A DNA stretch of 64,000 bases from NCBI GenBank assembly GCA_964006375.1, contig OZ023267.1, positions 24,715,239 to 24,779,238 on the forward strand. Reading direction: 5' to 3'. Shown one piece after another: positions 11,291 through 25,775 of this stretch. The notes beneath the pieces are model-generated. The model had not been told where the DNA came from. It did not search any database and worked only from the letters and a program-made list of their open reading frames with translations. Source of the stretch: Tillus elongatus (taxonomy: Eukaryota; Arthropoda; Insecta; Coleoptera; Cleridae). The position numbers and the translations under genes are program-made. Each line of letters opens with the position of its first letter. Positions within the stretch are counted from its first letter, which is position 1.

Positions 11291-11519
11291 CTTCACCTAA
11301 TGTTTAGCCGTAAGAAAACCATTCTAGATAGATCCTTTGTGATATTGTTGTTTTATTATGGATAGAAAAATTTGTATAAAGCTAAACGGCTAACAACTGA
11401 GCAAGTAGAAATGTTCACATACCTTGGAGTATCATTATAATAGTATTTAGAGTAGAAGTATAATCACAGTGCAGGGTAAATAGTCAATTATTAGTATCCC
11501 ACTGAGCAAGGTAATATTG

Positions 11520-13440
11520 CATTAACATTGCAGAATCTTTTCCAAAGTCAGTGTAAGTTTGAGAGATTGCTTACAGAAAGCCTCCTGCAAGTTTGTTGCA
11601 AATGGCAAATCTTACACACCAACCCCCCAACACCCCCTCCCCAGTGGCTTTACATATGTAAGTGTTTCTTTTGTAACTTTACTGCAAGTTTACTGCAGTG
11701 AGCTGTTACAAACTTTCTTTATACTTACAAATGTTACCTTACAGCAAGCTTCAATTTTAAAAGGGCCTAGCGAAGTTGTAAAATTTAAACTTACGTTTGC
11801 AACTTATCTGCAATTGTATATATTATATATACAGTGCAAGTTTGGAACTTGGGATAATTCCAATTAATCTACTTAAGCTTTTTTCAAAAATGCTCGAAGT
11901 CAGATAATATTCTCAGTTAAAATATTTTCAAAAATGTATTATACAATTTGTGTCAAATGTCATTGATAATTTTTGTAAATGACAACCTTAGCTTTTTGTT
12001 GACTATTTTTAAAGTACACATCAAGTAATACGAAACCACCAAATTTCAAGTTTTTATTATAAATCTTGAGTTGAAAGCACGAAAAAAAGTGTAGTTATCA
12101 ATGAATAAAAATTTTAAATCTGCTGGTTTTCTACAACTTTACATGTAAGAAATTTAAAAATAGTCAATAAAAACGCAGGGTTGATTTAAAGAAATTATCG
12201 ATGAAGTCATTTTTCAAATATGGTACATACTGTATAGCTTTTTCAAAACTGCAACTTAAAATACTAACCAATGTGTCCAAGCATTTTTGAAAAAAACAAA
12301 CTGTATTTGATTAACTGAATTTATTTCAAGTTACAAACTAATACTGAATATAGGTATAGGTGTATTTATACATAATATATATTTCTTGTAAAACTGCAAA
12401 AAATGACTTAAGACAATGTTAATTACAATAAAATCTTTATTACATAAAAAAAGTAAAGACTTACAACACATTTCATTTCTGCTGATAGATAGATATATAG
12501 ACTTTATTGATCATCAAATGTACATGGTAAGTCACTGTCTTTACAAGTACCGACTATAGTTACTAAATAGAGATAGTTAATACCTATATATAGCGAGAGT
12601 GTCCATGTTTAGCCTAAAATGCAGTTCTAGTCAAAACTCAGCGACAAAAGAGATAACTTGAACTCGTGATATCGTTATTAATTGACCGATTTCAAAAACT
12701 CTTTTTTCTAAATGAATACCAATTAATTGTTTTTGATATTGTTTCACTAAATAACTCTAAGTCGTCTAGGTAAACGTGTGAAACACCAATAACAAAAACG
12801 AAGTCTTCTGCAGCATTACTTATTTTGAGGCGAGAATTTTTTTAACTTCTAAAATATGTGGCAACATATGTGACAAAAAATAAAGTCAACATATCAAATA
12901 CTATTGTGAAAAAAGAAATATCTAACGTAAGAATATGCAATGAATAAATCAAGCGCAGGGAAATGAATACAACTTCAATGCGAAAATAGCTTAAATATGG
13001 CGACAGTCTTTGAAAGTGTTCACGCATATGTCTTAACTATCCCCATCGAGTAAGTATAGTACCGTCAATGTATGTGTACATTCAGAAACATTGAGCTAAA
13101 ATAAAGAAAATTATGACTACGATGAATTACGTATATATAAAAAAAGTCTGTGGCTAGTGGAACTTGCCTTCCAAAGCTTTTGCCTAACACACTAACACAC
13201 ACACTACAAAGAATGAATATCAGTAGTATGTAACACTATACACATTAGTTTAGAGCACCAATAAATTCCTTCACTTTGATTTTTGTTTTATAACATCCAC
13301 TAGTGCCTATTGTAATCTTGTAAGTGGGAGCATCTTAATAACATTAGGTAGAAAATTGAGGAATTTGATTCCCAAGCAATCAAATATCTGCTTTGATTTG
13401 CCACTTTATTCTACGAAAAAATCCGTTTTCACCTTTTCGA
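11520..13440 (-). mobile_element. LINE 3' region, inverted copy of 57000-58640
   Basis: Read on the minus strand, this block follows 57000-58640 over its whole length. Examples: AATTTGATTCCCAAGCAATC (about 13367) against the mirrored GATTACTTGGGAATCAAATT (about 57013), and AGAATCTTTTCCAAAG (11532) against the mirrored TTGGAAAAGATTCTGT (58610). The plus copy is preceded by a LINE reverse-transcriptase C-terminus, so this is best read as a LINE 3' end with a long non-coding tail. No coding sequence survives here. Confidence 0.65.
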
Positions 13441-13713
13441 TATCTTGTTGAATAAAGAAACTACAAGTGGGGTCCCAAATTGCAAACTTTTCAAAAGCGC
13501 CCTGTATCTACGAAACTAAGAAGGGGCGACTTTTCTGTCGCTGTCATTTTTCGTTTCATAAAAATCGAGCACAATATTGCGAAAACCGTTTGTCTCTATC
13601 TTCAATAATAACTAAGCTACTCCACATTGACAACGAAAATAAGACACCCTGTACATAAAGTGGTCAAAGAAATTTATTATATTACATTATATTCGTTTTA
13701 GTCTGTTATTGAG

Positions 13714-13715
<2 letters not shown>

Positions 13716-13767
<52 letters not shown>
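13716..13767. repeat. (GT)n microsatellite, ~52 bp
   Basis: Uninterrupted GT dinucleotides. It adjoins the 3' end of the minus-strand SINE at 13768-14112; the plus-strand SINE at 18533 ends in CA dinucleotides, so the repeat is probably the expanded SINE tail. Confidence 0.9.
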
Positions 13768-13770
<3 letters not shown>

Positions 13771-14112
13771 ATTTCTTTAACGTAGGCCTATTTCCGCGAC
13801 TATGACCAATCACCGACGCCAGGGAGCAGTTTCACCTTACTATCCTGGAAATTTTGCCGAACCCCTGCCTTTCTGTAAGGAGGGTAGGGATCTTTAACGT
13901 GCCCAACATCGCATGGACACGGGATCGACGGCTTTACGCCCCTTCCGAAGGGCGGAACGTGCAGACATTCAACTTGCTCAGATACAATGCCACAACCTCG
14001 GTTAATGTTAATGGTACAGTATGTACTGAAAAAGTGAAAGGAGTACCCTGGGATCGAACCCAGTACCCTTCGGTTCAGAGGCACACGTTCTTACCACTGA
14101 ACCACCGAGGCT
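13768..14112 (-). mobile_element. tRNA-derived SINE, near full length
   Basis: On the minus strand the head reads CTCGGTGGTTCAGTGGTAAG, then the B-box GGGTTCGATCCCAGGG, then a body with CGTTCCGCCCTTCGGAAGG and CATGCGATGTTGGGCACG, ending in CGCGGAAATAGGCC. It is the best preserved of three copies (others at 5608 and 18533). LINE-dependent mobility is assumed from the class. Confidence 0.85.
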
Positions 14113-14202
14113 CTTTATTGAGACTGATCCAAATGTTGAAGACCAAATATTAATTAATGGGTAATTAAGTTATCTTAATTTAAATTCAATGAAAGTATTG
14201 AT

Positions 14203-14768
<566 letters not shown>

Positions 14769-14933
14769 TTTTTTAAAGTGTCAGAGTTTTATTATAAGAA
14801 ACTAGATTATAATAATCTATCCTAAGATGTCGACCAAAGGGCGCCAAAAAAACAATCTCGCTCCTCTTTGATAAAGGGCTAGTGCCGCCATTGCCAATTG
14901 ATGAAGCGCGGAAGTTACAATAAATTAAAAAGC

Positions 14934-16262
<1,329 letters not shown>

Positions 16263-16900
16263 AGAGCTGATGTAGATAGAGAGTCATGGTTGCGACGACC
16301 AGGCGACACCGCCTTTACATTGAAATGATGGCATGATAATCATAATAAAAACGAAAAGTACAAAAGTAATTACGGAAATGGGCATCCTCTAAAAGTAATA
16401 CTTAGATGTAATTTTATAATCTTATCACGTCTTTGACTAAAAATGTTTTATGCTAGTTACAAACCTATATAAATATATAAAAAACGAAAAAAAAATAATG
16501 TAATGACATATGTATGCAGGATATATGTATAACAGCGTTCAGGAGTATCCCAAAATACAAAAACCTTTTCTGGTCTTTGGGTATTTACTTACCAAGTCCG
16601 CTTCTGTGAACAGCTAGTCCACCATTAAAAAATACTTAAAAAAATAACTTCAATGGCACAATTTATTTACTTCCATATGTCACGAAATAGTTACAATTGT
16701 ATCTGCCTATAAAGGCGCAGCTGTATTTCGATAAAGGTTGTTATATTACAGATAAGATTGGATGTGATAATTTTATGCCTTTCAAACTGCATACTTACTG
16801 CAATATGTACACAATTCTAGTAATTTTTTTATCAGAAATATTATGTTATACACTTGATAAAAGAAGACATTCTATTAATGGCTTGGCATGGAAAGGATAC
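16263..16900. other. AT-rich stretch with no supported feature
   Basis: No splice-bounded exon, RT motif or inverted repeat was recognised. Short ORFs only. Confidence 0.3.
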
Positions 16901-16901
16901 G

Positions 16902-17069
16902 TCTAAATACAGGTGTAGACACTCTTTCTCTGTGTTCACAATTGCTTGTTTTTTCTTTGTAACCGGTTTCGCCCATTACGGTGCCATAAAAGGGCGAAAT
17001 TGGTTAGTTACAGAGAAGAAAACAAACAATTGTGAAGCCAGAAAAGAAGTCGTTACATCTGTATTTAGT
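16902..17069. mobile_element. 168-bp fold-back MITE
   Basis: TCTAAATACAGGTGTAGAC, TTCACAATTGCTTG and GTAACCGGTTTCGCCC on the left pair with GGGCGAAATTGGTTAGTTAC, CAAACAATTGTGAA and CATCTGTATTTAG on the right. Nearly the whole element is a single hairpin. A half copy of the left end appears at about 43347-43385. Confidence 0.75.
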
Positions 17070-17148
17070 AGGGAATGGTTTCACCAAATAAATGATACAA
17101 GATTTAATCAAAGTTACATCTAATGTAGACAATAAGCTTCTAAAAATT

Positions 17149-17545
17149 TAACCCTATCCTCACCCAAAGGCTGCCATCCCTTGCCGACCGACGTGCCGTT
17201 GGTGACCTCTCTCTCTTTTATAGATATCTGCACGGGCACTGCTCAGAGGAGCTTTCCTCCATAGTTCCCTCACCTACTGCCCCCAACAGCCCTACCAGGG
17301 GAACAGAGCGAATGCACCCTTTTATTGTCCAGGTCACCAGACATAGAACATCTTGTTATGCCCGCTCTTTTGTCCCGAGGACTTCCAAGTTGTGGAATTC
17401 CTTTCCGGCACATGTTTTTCCTTCTCCTCCGAACCTCCAAACCTTTAAGTCCAGAATTAACAAGTTGCCTCTTTCCTCCTTGTCAACACCCACGGTACGA
17501 TAGTATTTAGGCTGTAAGCCCTCGTGGTGTGTTGTTAAAATTTAA
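17149..17545 (+). mobile_element. Jockey-like LINE family A, 3' fragment
   Basis: Encodes only the end of the reverse-transcriptase ORF (RTSKLWNSFPAHVFPSPP then LQTFKSRINKLPLSS) and the 3' tail TTTAGGCTGTAAGCCCTCGT. It aligns with 25389-25775 and 44200-44575. 5' truncation is typical of LINE insertion. Confidence 0.85.
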
Positions 17546-17734
17546 AAAACCTGAATTAAAAAAAAAAACGAAGTTTATACCCTTGTAGCTAAAGCAAGAA
17601 ATTTATACAAAATGGCTGCACATGTATGTTTTGCATATTTCGCATATATTATGCAATTTTTTGTACCACCTCATAAAATAGCGCTGCAAATCGAATCATA
17701 ACTTCCACATAGCTGTGATTTGTTTTTGACATTC

Positions 17735-17985
17735 TGCAGCAATGGCTCCTTTAAACCCTGTCAAACCCGCGGAATACTCATATTCGCCCCAGGTCCCGTG
17801 TGTTTCTTGGGGGTTGCTCCAAAGAAATTTTTCTTGTGCTTTATGCCTTGAAGGTGGTTGTATACATGCACAAGGGGAAGGAGAACCCCGCATGTTTTTG
17901 GGTGAGGGGGCAGAAACTCTCTTCGTTCTGGGGTTACAGAACACAAACATCCTCATAATGCATGAACCACAGGCATTTTTTATGT
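17735..17985. repeat. Dispersed repeat shared with 38755-39040
   Basis: GCCCCAGGTCCCGTGTG, TGCTTTATGCCTTGAAGGTG and GGGGAAGGAGAACCCC match counterparts at 38805, 38858 and 38895; a more distant relative lies at about 55680-55800. Class unknown. ORFs on both strands are inconsistent between copies, so coding is unlikely. Confidence 0.6.
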
Positions 17986-18058
17986 TAAGCTTTCTAGTGT
18001 ATTTTTGTTGAGTATATTTCCTGTTTATTAATTGCTTTGCTGAGTTTTGTATTTAAAT

Positions 18059-18060
<2 letters not shown>

Positions 18061-18146
<86 letters not shown>

Positions 18147-18360
18147 CTTCCACAACGTCACGTGTGGAAGTATCAAACAAAGATTTCAATTTTTTTCGCT
18201 TAAACGCCGTAAAAATGTCAAAACATATAGAAAACATGATTTGGGAACGAATTTTTTTGTCTGTCGCTCTGTCGGTCTGTATGTCTGTCTGTTTGTAGCC
18301 ACGATAACTTTAGAACCAGATAAGATATCGTTTTCAAATTTGGTATACAGTTAGCACCCG
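18061..18360. repeat. (TA)n tract plus dispersed repeat shared with 33550-33760
   Basis: (TA)n at 18061-18145. The segment after it (AAACATATAGAAAACATGAT, then a GTCTGT-rich stretch, then CAAATTTGGTATACAGTTAG) matches 33595-33750. No terminal repeat was found, so the element type is not assigned. Confidence 0.6.
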
Positions 18361-18532
18361 ACAATCAATCGATCAATCAATCACTTTACAAAGTAAAACA
18401 ATATGACTTAATCAAACAATATAACCCATGATAAATAGAAAATCACTCCCACAGAGGTACCATCACTTGTACGTGGGATCTGAGCAGATTTTCCACCAAC
18501 ATTTTTACTGTCCAATTAATCCGCTTCTCAGA

Positions 18533-18892
18533 ACCTCGGTGGTTCAGGGGTAAGAACGTGTGCCTCTGAACCATAGGGTACTGGGTTCGATCCCAGTGTA
18601 CTCCTTTCATTTTTTCAGTACAAACTGTAAAATTAACATCAACCGACGTTCTGGCATTGTATTTGAGTAAGTTGAATGTCTGTACGTTCCGCCCTTCGGA
18701 GGGGGCTTAAAGCCGTCGGTCTCGTGTCCATGCGATGTTGGGCACGTTAAAGATCCATACCCTCCTTACAGAAAGGTAAGGGGTTCGGCAAAATGTCCAG
18801 GATAGTGACGTGAAACCGCTCCCTGGCGTCGGTGATTGGCCATAGTCGCGGAAATAGGCCGACGTTAAAGAAACAAAACACACACACACAAC
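18533..18892 (+). mobile_element. tRNA-derived SINE, near full length
   Basis: Head CTCGGTGGTTCAGGGGTAAG, B-box GGGTTCGATCCCAG, body with GTTCCGCCCTTCGGAGGGGG and CATGCGATGTTGGGCACG, 3' end CGCGGAAATAGGCCGACG and a CA-dinucleotide tail. Same family as 5608 and 13768-14112. Confidence 0.85.
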
Positions 18893-19049
18893 CCGCTTCT
18901 CAGCCGCTAATAAAAGTCACACTTAAGCCGAAAACTTCATTTCCAGAAACCACACATGCACACCAAAATAAACTCTCTTTCAATCCACTCTACAAACCTT
19001 TCTCCCTCTCTTCTCTATTTCCCTCTTTCATTTCAATTTTTCCCCTCGC

Positions 19050-19051
19050 CT

Positions 19052-19094
<43 letters not shown>
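19050..19094. repeat. (CT)n microsatellite
   Basis: Uninterrupted TC dinucleotides in a pyrimidine-rich stretch (18980-19100). Confidence 0.9.
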
Positions 19095-19096
<2 letters not shown>

Positions 19097-19234
19097 ACCT
19101 TTCACACATACGCATCCACCAAGTTCACAATCCATATTCAGAGGATTGTAGAAAAACAATAAAAGTCGCACTAAAATGATCTATCTCCATTTGTATACTT
19201 TCCTTCTTTCTTGATCCACTGTTCTTCGCCACTA

Positions 19235-20003
19235 CACCTTCAGACTAATTAACTCATGCAATTTCAGCCTTGGATATTCAACTAGCCATCTTTTCAACTT
19301 GACCTTAAATCTGTTAAAAACCAATGACCTTATAGCATGAGACAAATGACCATATAACCTAGGAGCCATAAAACTAGCACATCTCTGCCCCAGTGTTTTG
19401 TCAGCCTTTGCGATCTTAAATGTTACCCTTACCTTATATCTCGTGCAGTACTTATGCTCAATATCTGTCATAATTTGTGGATTCTTATGTATCCATAAAA
19501 AGATGTGTTTTGCGTAGAGTTGACGTAAATCCATTATTTTACTTACCCTATACAAAAGATCAGTTGGGTAATTTAATGGTTTACTATATATTATCTTAAG
19601 AAATCTCTTTTGTGTAACTTCTATAGGCTCTTCATCTGTGAATACAGAGCTCCACCTCACCCTACAATTCCATACTGTATAAGTGATTCGATCAGCGCAT
19701 AGTACAGATTCCTCATGACACCCGAATCAAAAATTCTCATTAATTGTCTAAACATAAACAGTAGACTGCAAAGCTTCGAGACCAATTCCTTTATTTGACT
19801 ATCCTATCTTAAATGTGAGCCTATCTTTATCCCCAAATATTTTATACTAGTGGCCGATTCAATTTCAATGTCTAATTCTGGTGTTTCAATGATCAACTTA
19901 TCGAATGCCGGCAACGTGGATGCACCGCAGGAAAACGGAACAAACTTTGTTCTCTCAAAATTTATGTTGAGAAGATTTTCATTAAACCAGCCTGTAATCA
20001 GCA
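19235..20003 (-). mobile_element. CR1/Jockey-like LINE, 3' RT fragment
   Basis: Frames on the minus strand encode the region after the RT catalytic core: FVPFSCGASTLPAFDKL and TSIKYLGIKIGSHLR, then RFLKIIYSKPLNYPTDLLY and FKVKLKRWLVEY. YLGI and the closing helices are usual in CR1/Jockey-type ORF2. The frame is broken near 19670-19800 and the 5' side is cut by the (TA)n tract at 20007, so this is a dead fragment. Confidence 0.7.
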
Positions 20004-20004
20004 C

Positions 20005-20091
<87 letters not shown>

Positions 20092-20093
<2 letters not shown>

Positions 20094-20835
20094 TGTTTAA
20101 AAAAGGTGGGCCAATATTTAAGGGGTTGATTTCCCAGGATATTTTATGAAAAAATGTTCCCATAAACATAGGTGCTAAAATGCATTCTTTCCAAGATACA
20201 AGGTGTTATTTTTTTTAATAAATTGCGATTTTTTAAAAATAATTCAAATATCTCCTCACCGATTGTTTCAAAATTTGGCAGCGTTGTTTGTATTATTAAT
20301 GGGCTGATTTGGCCCTAATTAGATATAGATTGTTAAGTCCATTGGCGTTAGGGGGGACAACTCAACAAAATTTAGTGACATAAAAATGTACGCCACTGAC
20401 TGCAATATGATTTATATATTATTTTGAGATAAAGAAACTAAAACTACAAGTTTTTTGTCTCTTGAAATTTCTCCGTATCTTGAATCGTTTACACGATAAA
20501 AAATAAAAACCTTTTTGTCCATTTTCATACAGAAAATCGCAAACACGAACAATAATTTTTGTTGAGGTGTCGCCCTAATGCCAATGGACTTAACAACCTT
20601 TATCTAATTAGGGTCAAATCAGCCCATTATTACTACAAACAACGCTGCCAAATTTCAGAACAATCGGTGAGGAGATATTTGAATTATTTTTAAAAAATCG
20701 TTATTTTACAAAAAAATTTAACACCTTGTATCTTGGAAACAATGCATTTTAGCACCTATGTTTATGGGAACTTTTTTTCATAAAATAACCTTGGATCAAA
20801 TCAATCCCTTAAACATTGCCCCGTCTTTTTTAAAC

Positions 20836-20840
<5 letters not shown>
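20092..20840. mobile_element. 749-bp fold-back element flanked by TA on both sides
   Basis: Arms of roughly 270 bp: GGTGTTTAAAAAAGGTGGGC, CATAGGTGCTAAAATGCATT and GTTAAGTCCATTGGCGTTAG on the left mirror AAACACCC, AATGCATTTTAGCACCTATG and CTAATGCCAATGGACTTAAC on the right. It sits inside a (TA)n tract (20007-20091 and 20840-20908), consistent with insertion at TA. No coding sequence, so a Tc1/mariner-type non-autonomous element is likely but unproven. Confidence 0.85.
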
Positions 20841-20908
<68 letters not shown>

Positions 20909-20912
<4 letters not shown>

Positions 20913-21056
20913 GTATAAAAAATGAAACTAACCCTGGATATGGGTCTAGGGGGCCTAGTTCGCGCTAATTTGAAGAAATTTTTTCAAAATTTAAAAGTCG
21001 GGATCTCCTGAATAGTGATTTTTTTTTAAAGAAAATCCACTAAAAAAGCTTAGAGT
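20909..21056 (-). repeat. Fragment of hairpin-headed element
   Basis: GAAACTAACCCTGGATATGG, AAAGTCGGGATCTCC and the hairpin GATTTTTTTTTAAAGAAAAT are the head of the family at 14203, in reverse. It is attached to the (TA)n tract that borders the fold-back element. Confidence 0.65.
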
Positions 21057-21194
21057 GCCAATTTTTAATGTTAAACCTTCCGAAAAACTTTGCTCTGCAA
21101 GACGGGCCAAAGGGAGCCACTAATAATTATTAATCTTGTTTTTAATTTAATGTTGATAAGTTAATTATTAAAAAGATAAATAATTATTAAAGAG

Positions 21195-21285
21195 ATTGGT
21201 CGAATAGCTCAGTTCGCGAGGTAAGTAACCTCTAGAATCGGACTAGGAGGTCGCGGGTTCGAGTCCCGTATTCAGACAGTCAGTC
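21195..21285 (+). repeat. tRNA-like sequence, probably a SINE head
   Basis: TAGCTCAGTTCGCGAGG resembles an A box and GCGGGTTCGAGTCCCGT a T-arm with B box. Acceptor-like arms GTCGAAT and ATTC-A-GAC pair with one bulged base. The anticodon region does not fold into a normal 7-base loop, so this is more likely a tRNA-derived SINE than a functional tRNA gene. About 40 bases later the (TTA)n tract begins. Confidence 0.5.
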
Positions 21286-21324
21286 TTTTTCACTTGAATG
21301 TGGAAAAGCCGACTTCTTCTTCTT

Positions 21325-21441
<117 letters not shown>

Positions 21442-24025
21442 GACATTAGCCTGAAGAGCTTTCACACTTTCTCAAAGGGGAACATTCCCTCATCCCAGGT
21501 ATCTCAGATACCAGAGGGACTGAGCTCAGATGGAGCCCTTTCCAAGTTATCGGGCCCTGAACGACAATGCGACACATCCTCATTTCCCAGGAATCTCCGC
21601 ACAGTGTGGGCAGTTGCAAGTATTACCGCCTTCTGCATAACCTTAATGTCCCTTAATGTTCTCTCGAAGATTCTTAGGAACCACACCAGTTGACGACATG
21701 ACTATTGGAATCACTCGGACACTATCTGTCCTCCACTGCCTCTTTACTTGTATGTCGAGGTCTCTGTACTTAATGGTCCTCTCTTTGTACTTTATCTCTA
21801 AATTATTAGTATTCGGAATGGCTACATCATTCAGCGTCATTTGTTTGCTGGACTTATACACTATTATTTATATCTGGCTTGTTGTTGGCAACTAGTTGGT
21901 CTGTGAGCATGGTCCGATCCCAGTACAACCTGTATCTTGAGTTCTCTAGAACAGGCTCAGGGGCAGGAGTGTTTATATAGTAGGGCACCTTACTAAGATT
22001 TAAAAGTCCCAGTTTCAGAGCCAGTTCTTGATGAAGTATTTTCGCAACTGCGTCGCGCCTCTCTTTATACTCTGTTGCACCAAACGCTTGACGTCCTTCG
22101 GTGACGTGGTGGATAGTCTCTGATGACTGACACCCAAATCTACATTTGTCATCTTGGACCGAATTATCTCCAACTATATACTTCAGGTAGTTTCTTGTCG
22201 GGATGACCTGATCTTGTCTGGCCAGCAAAAAAAACGCTGGAAACATCTATCCGGACACCAACCAGTAGTTCGACGCCAATTTGTCGACATGTGCCTGGGA
22301 GGTCTCATTCAGATGTCGCCCATGAAGAGGCTTCTGCATCCAAGATTGCACCTTGTCCTGATCAGTCTGATGGTGACTTTGTATTTCACTTTCTTTTAAT
22401 TGCAGAGGTGTTGAATCATCTGCCTCGCATATGGCACTGTGCAGTTCAGAAGTAAGCGCCTGCTGAGGGTAATATGTACGCAGGTTCACTATCTGCTGAT
22501 CCAACTGTTTACCAATATCCAACACTCTCCACCTTGGTGTCTAGGTAGGGTCAATCGCTCGATAGCACTACGGGGGTGATGCTTTTTGGATTTTGTTAGG
22601 AGTGTTTGCACCTTCCGTTATAGATTTTCGATGTCCGTTTTACTCCAGTTCACAATCCCAAATTAGTAGCTAAGTGCAGTACATGCATCTGTATTCACAG
22701 CTTTAGTCAGGTTCTTGCTGTTAAGTGGTGATCGCACCACTTGATTTACTCGTTTCGTAAAACTCATTTGTCAGATCGTTCTTCATTACCGAGTAGTTTA
22801 TTTTCCTCGCTTGCTGTATTCCCAGGTATTTGTAACACTCTTTTACATCCATCGAGGCAATTTGCTGACCGTTCTACATTTCATATACACCTGGTTGTAT
22901 TTTGCCTCTGACTACACATAAGGTGCGACATTTGTCGAGCTCAAACTGCATGTCAATATCTCTGGAAAACCCTTCCACGATTTTAAGGAGTTGTTCCAGG
23001 TGGTTCTTTGTAGGGGCCATGAGCTTAAGATCATCCATATACAGCAGATGATTTAGCCTTATTTGCTCGCTGCCATTGCTTTTTATATTGAAGCCATATC
23101 TGGTGGAGTTCACGCTGTTTGATAGTGGATTCAATGCGAGGCAGAACCACAATAGGCTTAGCGAGTCGCCTTGAAATATTCCTCTTCTAATTGGTATCGT
23201 GCTGGGTACGATGTTGTCACCCGTTTGTACCCGTAACTAAATCTTTGTTCTCCAGGTGGACATTGTGTGTTCAAGGAACCTCACGATGTAAGTTTCGATC
23301 TTATAGATCGTCAGCTCAGTTATGAGCCATTCGTGTGAAACTGAATCAAATGCCTTTTTATAATCCACGTAGGCAGCAAAGAGATTTCTTCGTCCATTGT
23401 AAGCTTGATTGCACACAACCGAACCAACTATTAGCTATTCTTTGCAACCCATAGATCCTTTTTGCTGGCTCGAAATTATGTTGTTTCGTTCGCAGTGCGC
23501 ATAGATGCGTTTCTCAAGGCAGGATGTGATTAACTTATATAGGGTCGGAAGACAAGTTGTTGGTCGGTATCTGCCGGGGTCTGCAGAACAATGCTGGTCC
23601 TTTGGCAGAAGATCCTTGTGTGAAAAACAACGGCATCTTCTTTGGGTCGAGTATAACATCATTTATTAACACCTCCAATAGATGATGTGCACACCCAAAT
23701 TTCTTCAGCCAAAAGTTTTGAACGCAAGCAGGGCCGGGTGCCTTCCAATTATCAAGCTCTTTAATAACCTCGGAGACTTCACCTGTGGTAAACGGCTCAT
23801 GATGCATCTGTTCATAACTCTGACAAGCTCTGTGTTCTTCGTTAACCCAGCTGGCGCCAATATTGCAGGAGGCTGTTGTGGCTAGTTGACTTTGCCAGAA
23901 CGCTTCAATTTGTTCCTTATTTGGAAAAGTATCGGTGGCTGCATTCCTAGCTGAATTAAGCTGACGGTAGAAAGTCCTTTCAGAGCGTTCAAATATTGTA
24001 TCGTTGCACTTTATATTGTTGCTCG
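21442..24025 (-). mobile_element. R4/Dong-like LINE, 5'-truncated and decayed
   Basis: Minus-strand frames give, in order: HHEPFTTGEVSEVIKELDNW, RPTTCLPTLYKLITSCLEKR, the RT core HLLYMDDLKLMA (catalytic MDD), DQVIPTRNYLKYIVGD, a zinc-knuckle-like CRFGCQSSETIHHVTEGRQ, then PYYINTPAPEPVLENSRYRL and RQWRTDSVRVIPIVMSSTG. The LLYMDDLKL motif and the Cys/His segment followed by a C-terminal nuclease region are features of the R2/R4 group. Frames switch several times, so it is inactive. Both borders are TTA microsatellite (21325-21441 and 24026-24055), matching the known TAA-repeat preference of Dong. Confidence 0.85.
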
Positions 24026-24051
24026 CTGTATGTTATTATTATTGTTATTAT

Positions 24052-24118
<67 letters not shown>
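24026..24118. repeat. TTA repeats running into (TA)n
   Basis: About 30 bases of TTA units, interrupted by TTG, followed by (TA)n to 24118. It forms the 5' border of the R4/Dong-like LINE. Confidence 0.9.
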
Positions 24119-24124
<6 letters not shown>

Positions 24125-24324
24125 ATTGTTACTATATACACTTTGAACTTAACACTTACTTACAATTTGCGGTTTTACACTTGATTTAATGGGTTACTCA
24201 GGAGACTTTACAATCTTATTATTATTATTCTTATTCTTATTGTGCAGTTCTGATACAATCTTATATAAGTATTATTATATTGCCTTTCTTTCAGCAAATT
24301 AAATAAAAATCCTACATAAGTGCA

Positions 24325-25775
24325 TTTTTCAAGTTTTCGCTAGTAACTGGAAAACTGCTCGAGTATAACCCGTCCCCAAGAAAGGATCTAAAGCGCTTCC
24401 TAGCAACTACAGGCCTATTTATCTCCTTTCAGTCATTTCTAAAGTGATGGAAAAGTATATAAACACCAAATTACTAAAATTTCTTGAAAACACAGTCTAA
24501 TCCACGACAGGCAGTACGGATTCCGTCAGCACAGATCAACTGCCGACCTCCCTTCCTTTGTCACCCATTCTTGGAACAAGTCTATGAAATTACACGGTGA
24601 ATCCCAGATTGTCGCTCTAGACATATCCAAAGCATTCGACCAGGTCTGGCACGCAGTGTTGCTTAATAAACTTGCAGCCTATGGCCTACCACCAAAACTC
24701 TGTACGTGGACAGCAAATGTCCTCTCCAACCGGAACATTTCTGTTGTCGTGGATGGACATGCCTCTAAACTGTATCCAATTAATGCAGGAGTTCCTCAAG
24801 GTTCAGCTTTAGCCCCTACTTTGTTTCTTCTCCACATCAATGACCTCTTCTCTAGCACATCCAACCCAGTTCACAGTTACGCGGACGACAGCACCCTCCA
24901 CTTAAATGTACAATATTCTAAGCCTGTCTCTTTAGCCCAACTAGATGAGGATCGCAGACTCATGGAGGGTTCTGTCTCCGTGGATCTCCAAAAAATAGTA
25001 GACTGGGAAAGTAGAAATCTTGTACAATTCAACCCCACCAAATCACAATCTTGCTTTCTTTCTCATAAGAGATACACCAGATACACCCATCACAATAAAC
25101 AACCAAGTTATTCAAAGTAATGAGTCCTTTTCACTTGTTGGCATTTCAGTGGATCGAAATCTCAATTGGCACCAACATGTCACATCAATTGCAGAAGCGG
25201 CTGGTAAGAAATTAGGTTTACTCTTCAGGGCTCGCAAATACTTTTCACCAGCCAATCTCTATACTTTATATACTTCACATATAAGACCAAACCTCGAATA
25301 CTACTCCCATATCTGGGGTGCTGCTGCCGCTTCCACACTCGCTATCCTGGACTCCATTCAGAAGAGAGCTATACGTCTCATCGGTGACCCTACCCTCACC
25401 CAAAGGCTGCCATCCCTTGCCCACCGACGTGCCGTTGGTGACCTCTCTCTCTTTTATAGATATCTACACGGGCACTGCTCAGAGGAGCTCTCTTCCATAG
25501 TTCCTCCACAAGCTGCCCCCAACAGATCTACCAGGGGAACAGAGCGAATGCACCCGATTACTGTCCAGGTCACCAGACATAGAACATCTTGTTATGCCCG
25601 CTCTTTTGTCCCGAGGACTTCCAAGTTGTGGAATTCCTTGCCGGCACATGTTTTTCCTTCTCCTCCGAACCTCCAAACCTTCAAGTCCAGAATTAACAAG
25701 TTGCCTCTTTCCTCCTTGTCGACACCCACGGTACGATAGTATTTAGGCTGTAAGCCCTCGTGGTGTGTTGTTGAA
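24325..25775 (+). mobile_element. Jockey-like LINE family A, RT half
   Basis: Starts within the RT (SNWKTAR-type motif, PVPKKGSK), frame broken near 24500, then ALDISKAFDQVWHAVLLNKL, GVPQGSALAPTLFLLHINDL and the catalytic SYADDSTLH. A second frame from 25020 carries VGISVDRNLNWHQHVTS, SHIRPNLEYYSHIWGAA and the C-terminal WNSLPAHVFPSPPNLQTFK. The shift near 25080 splits the ORF, so it is inactive. The 3' tail is TTTAGGCTGTAAGCCCTCGT followed by A-rich sequence. Related copies: 17149, 43445 and 51558 (minus). Confidence 0.9.

Noticed and set aside
21195..21285. Functional tRNA gene
   Set aside because: The anticodon arm does not fold properly and the acceptor stem is bulged; a SINE head is more likely.
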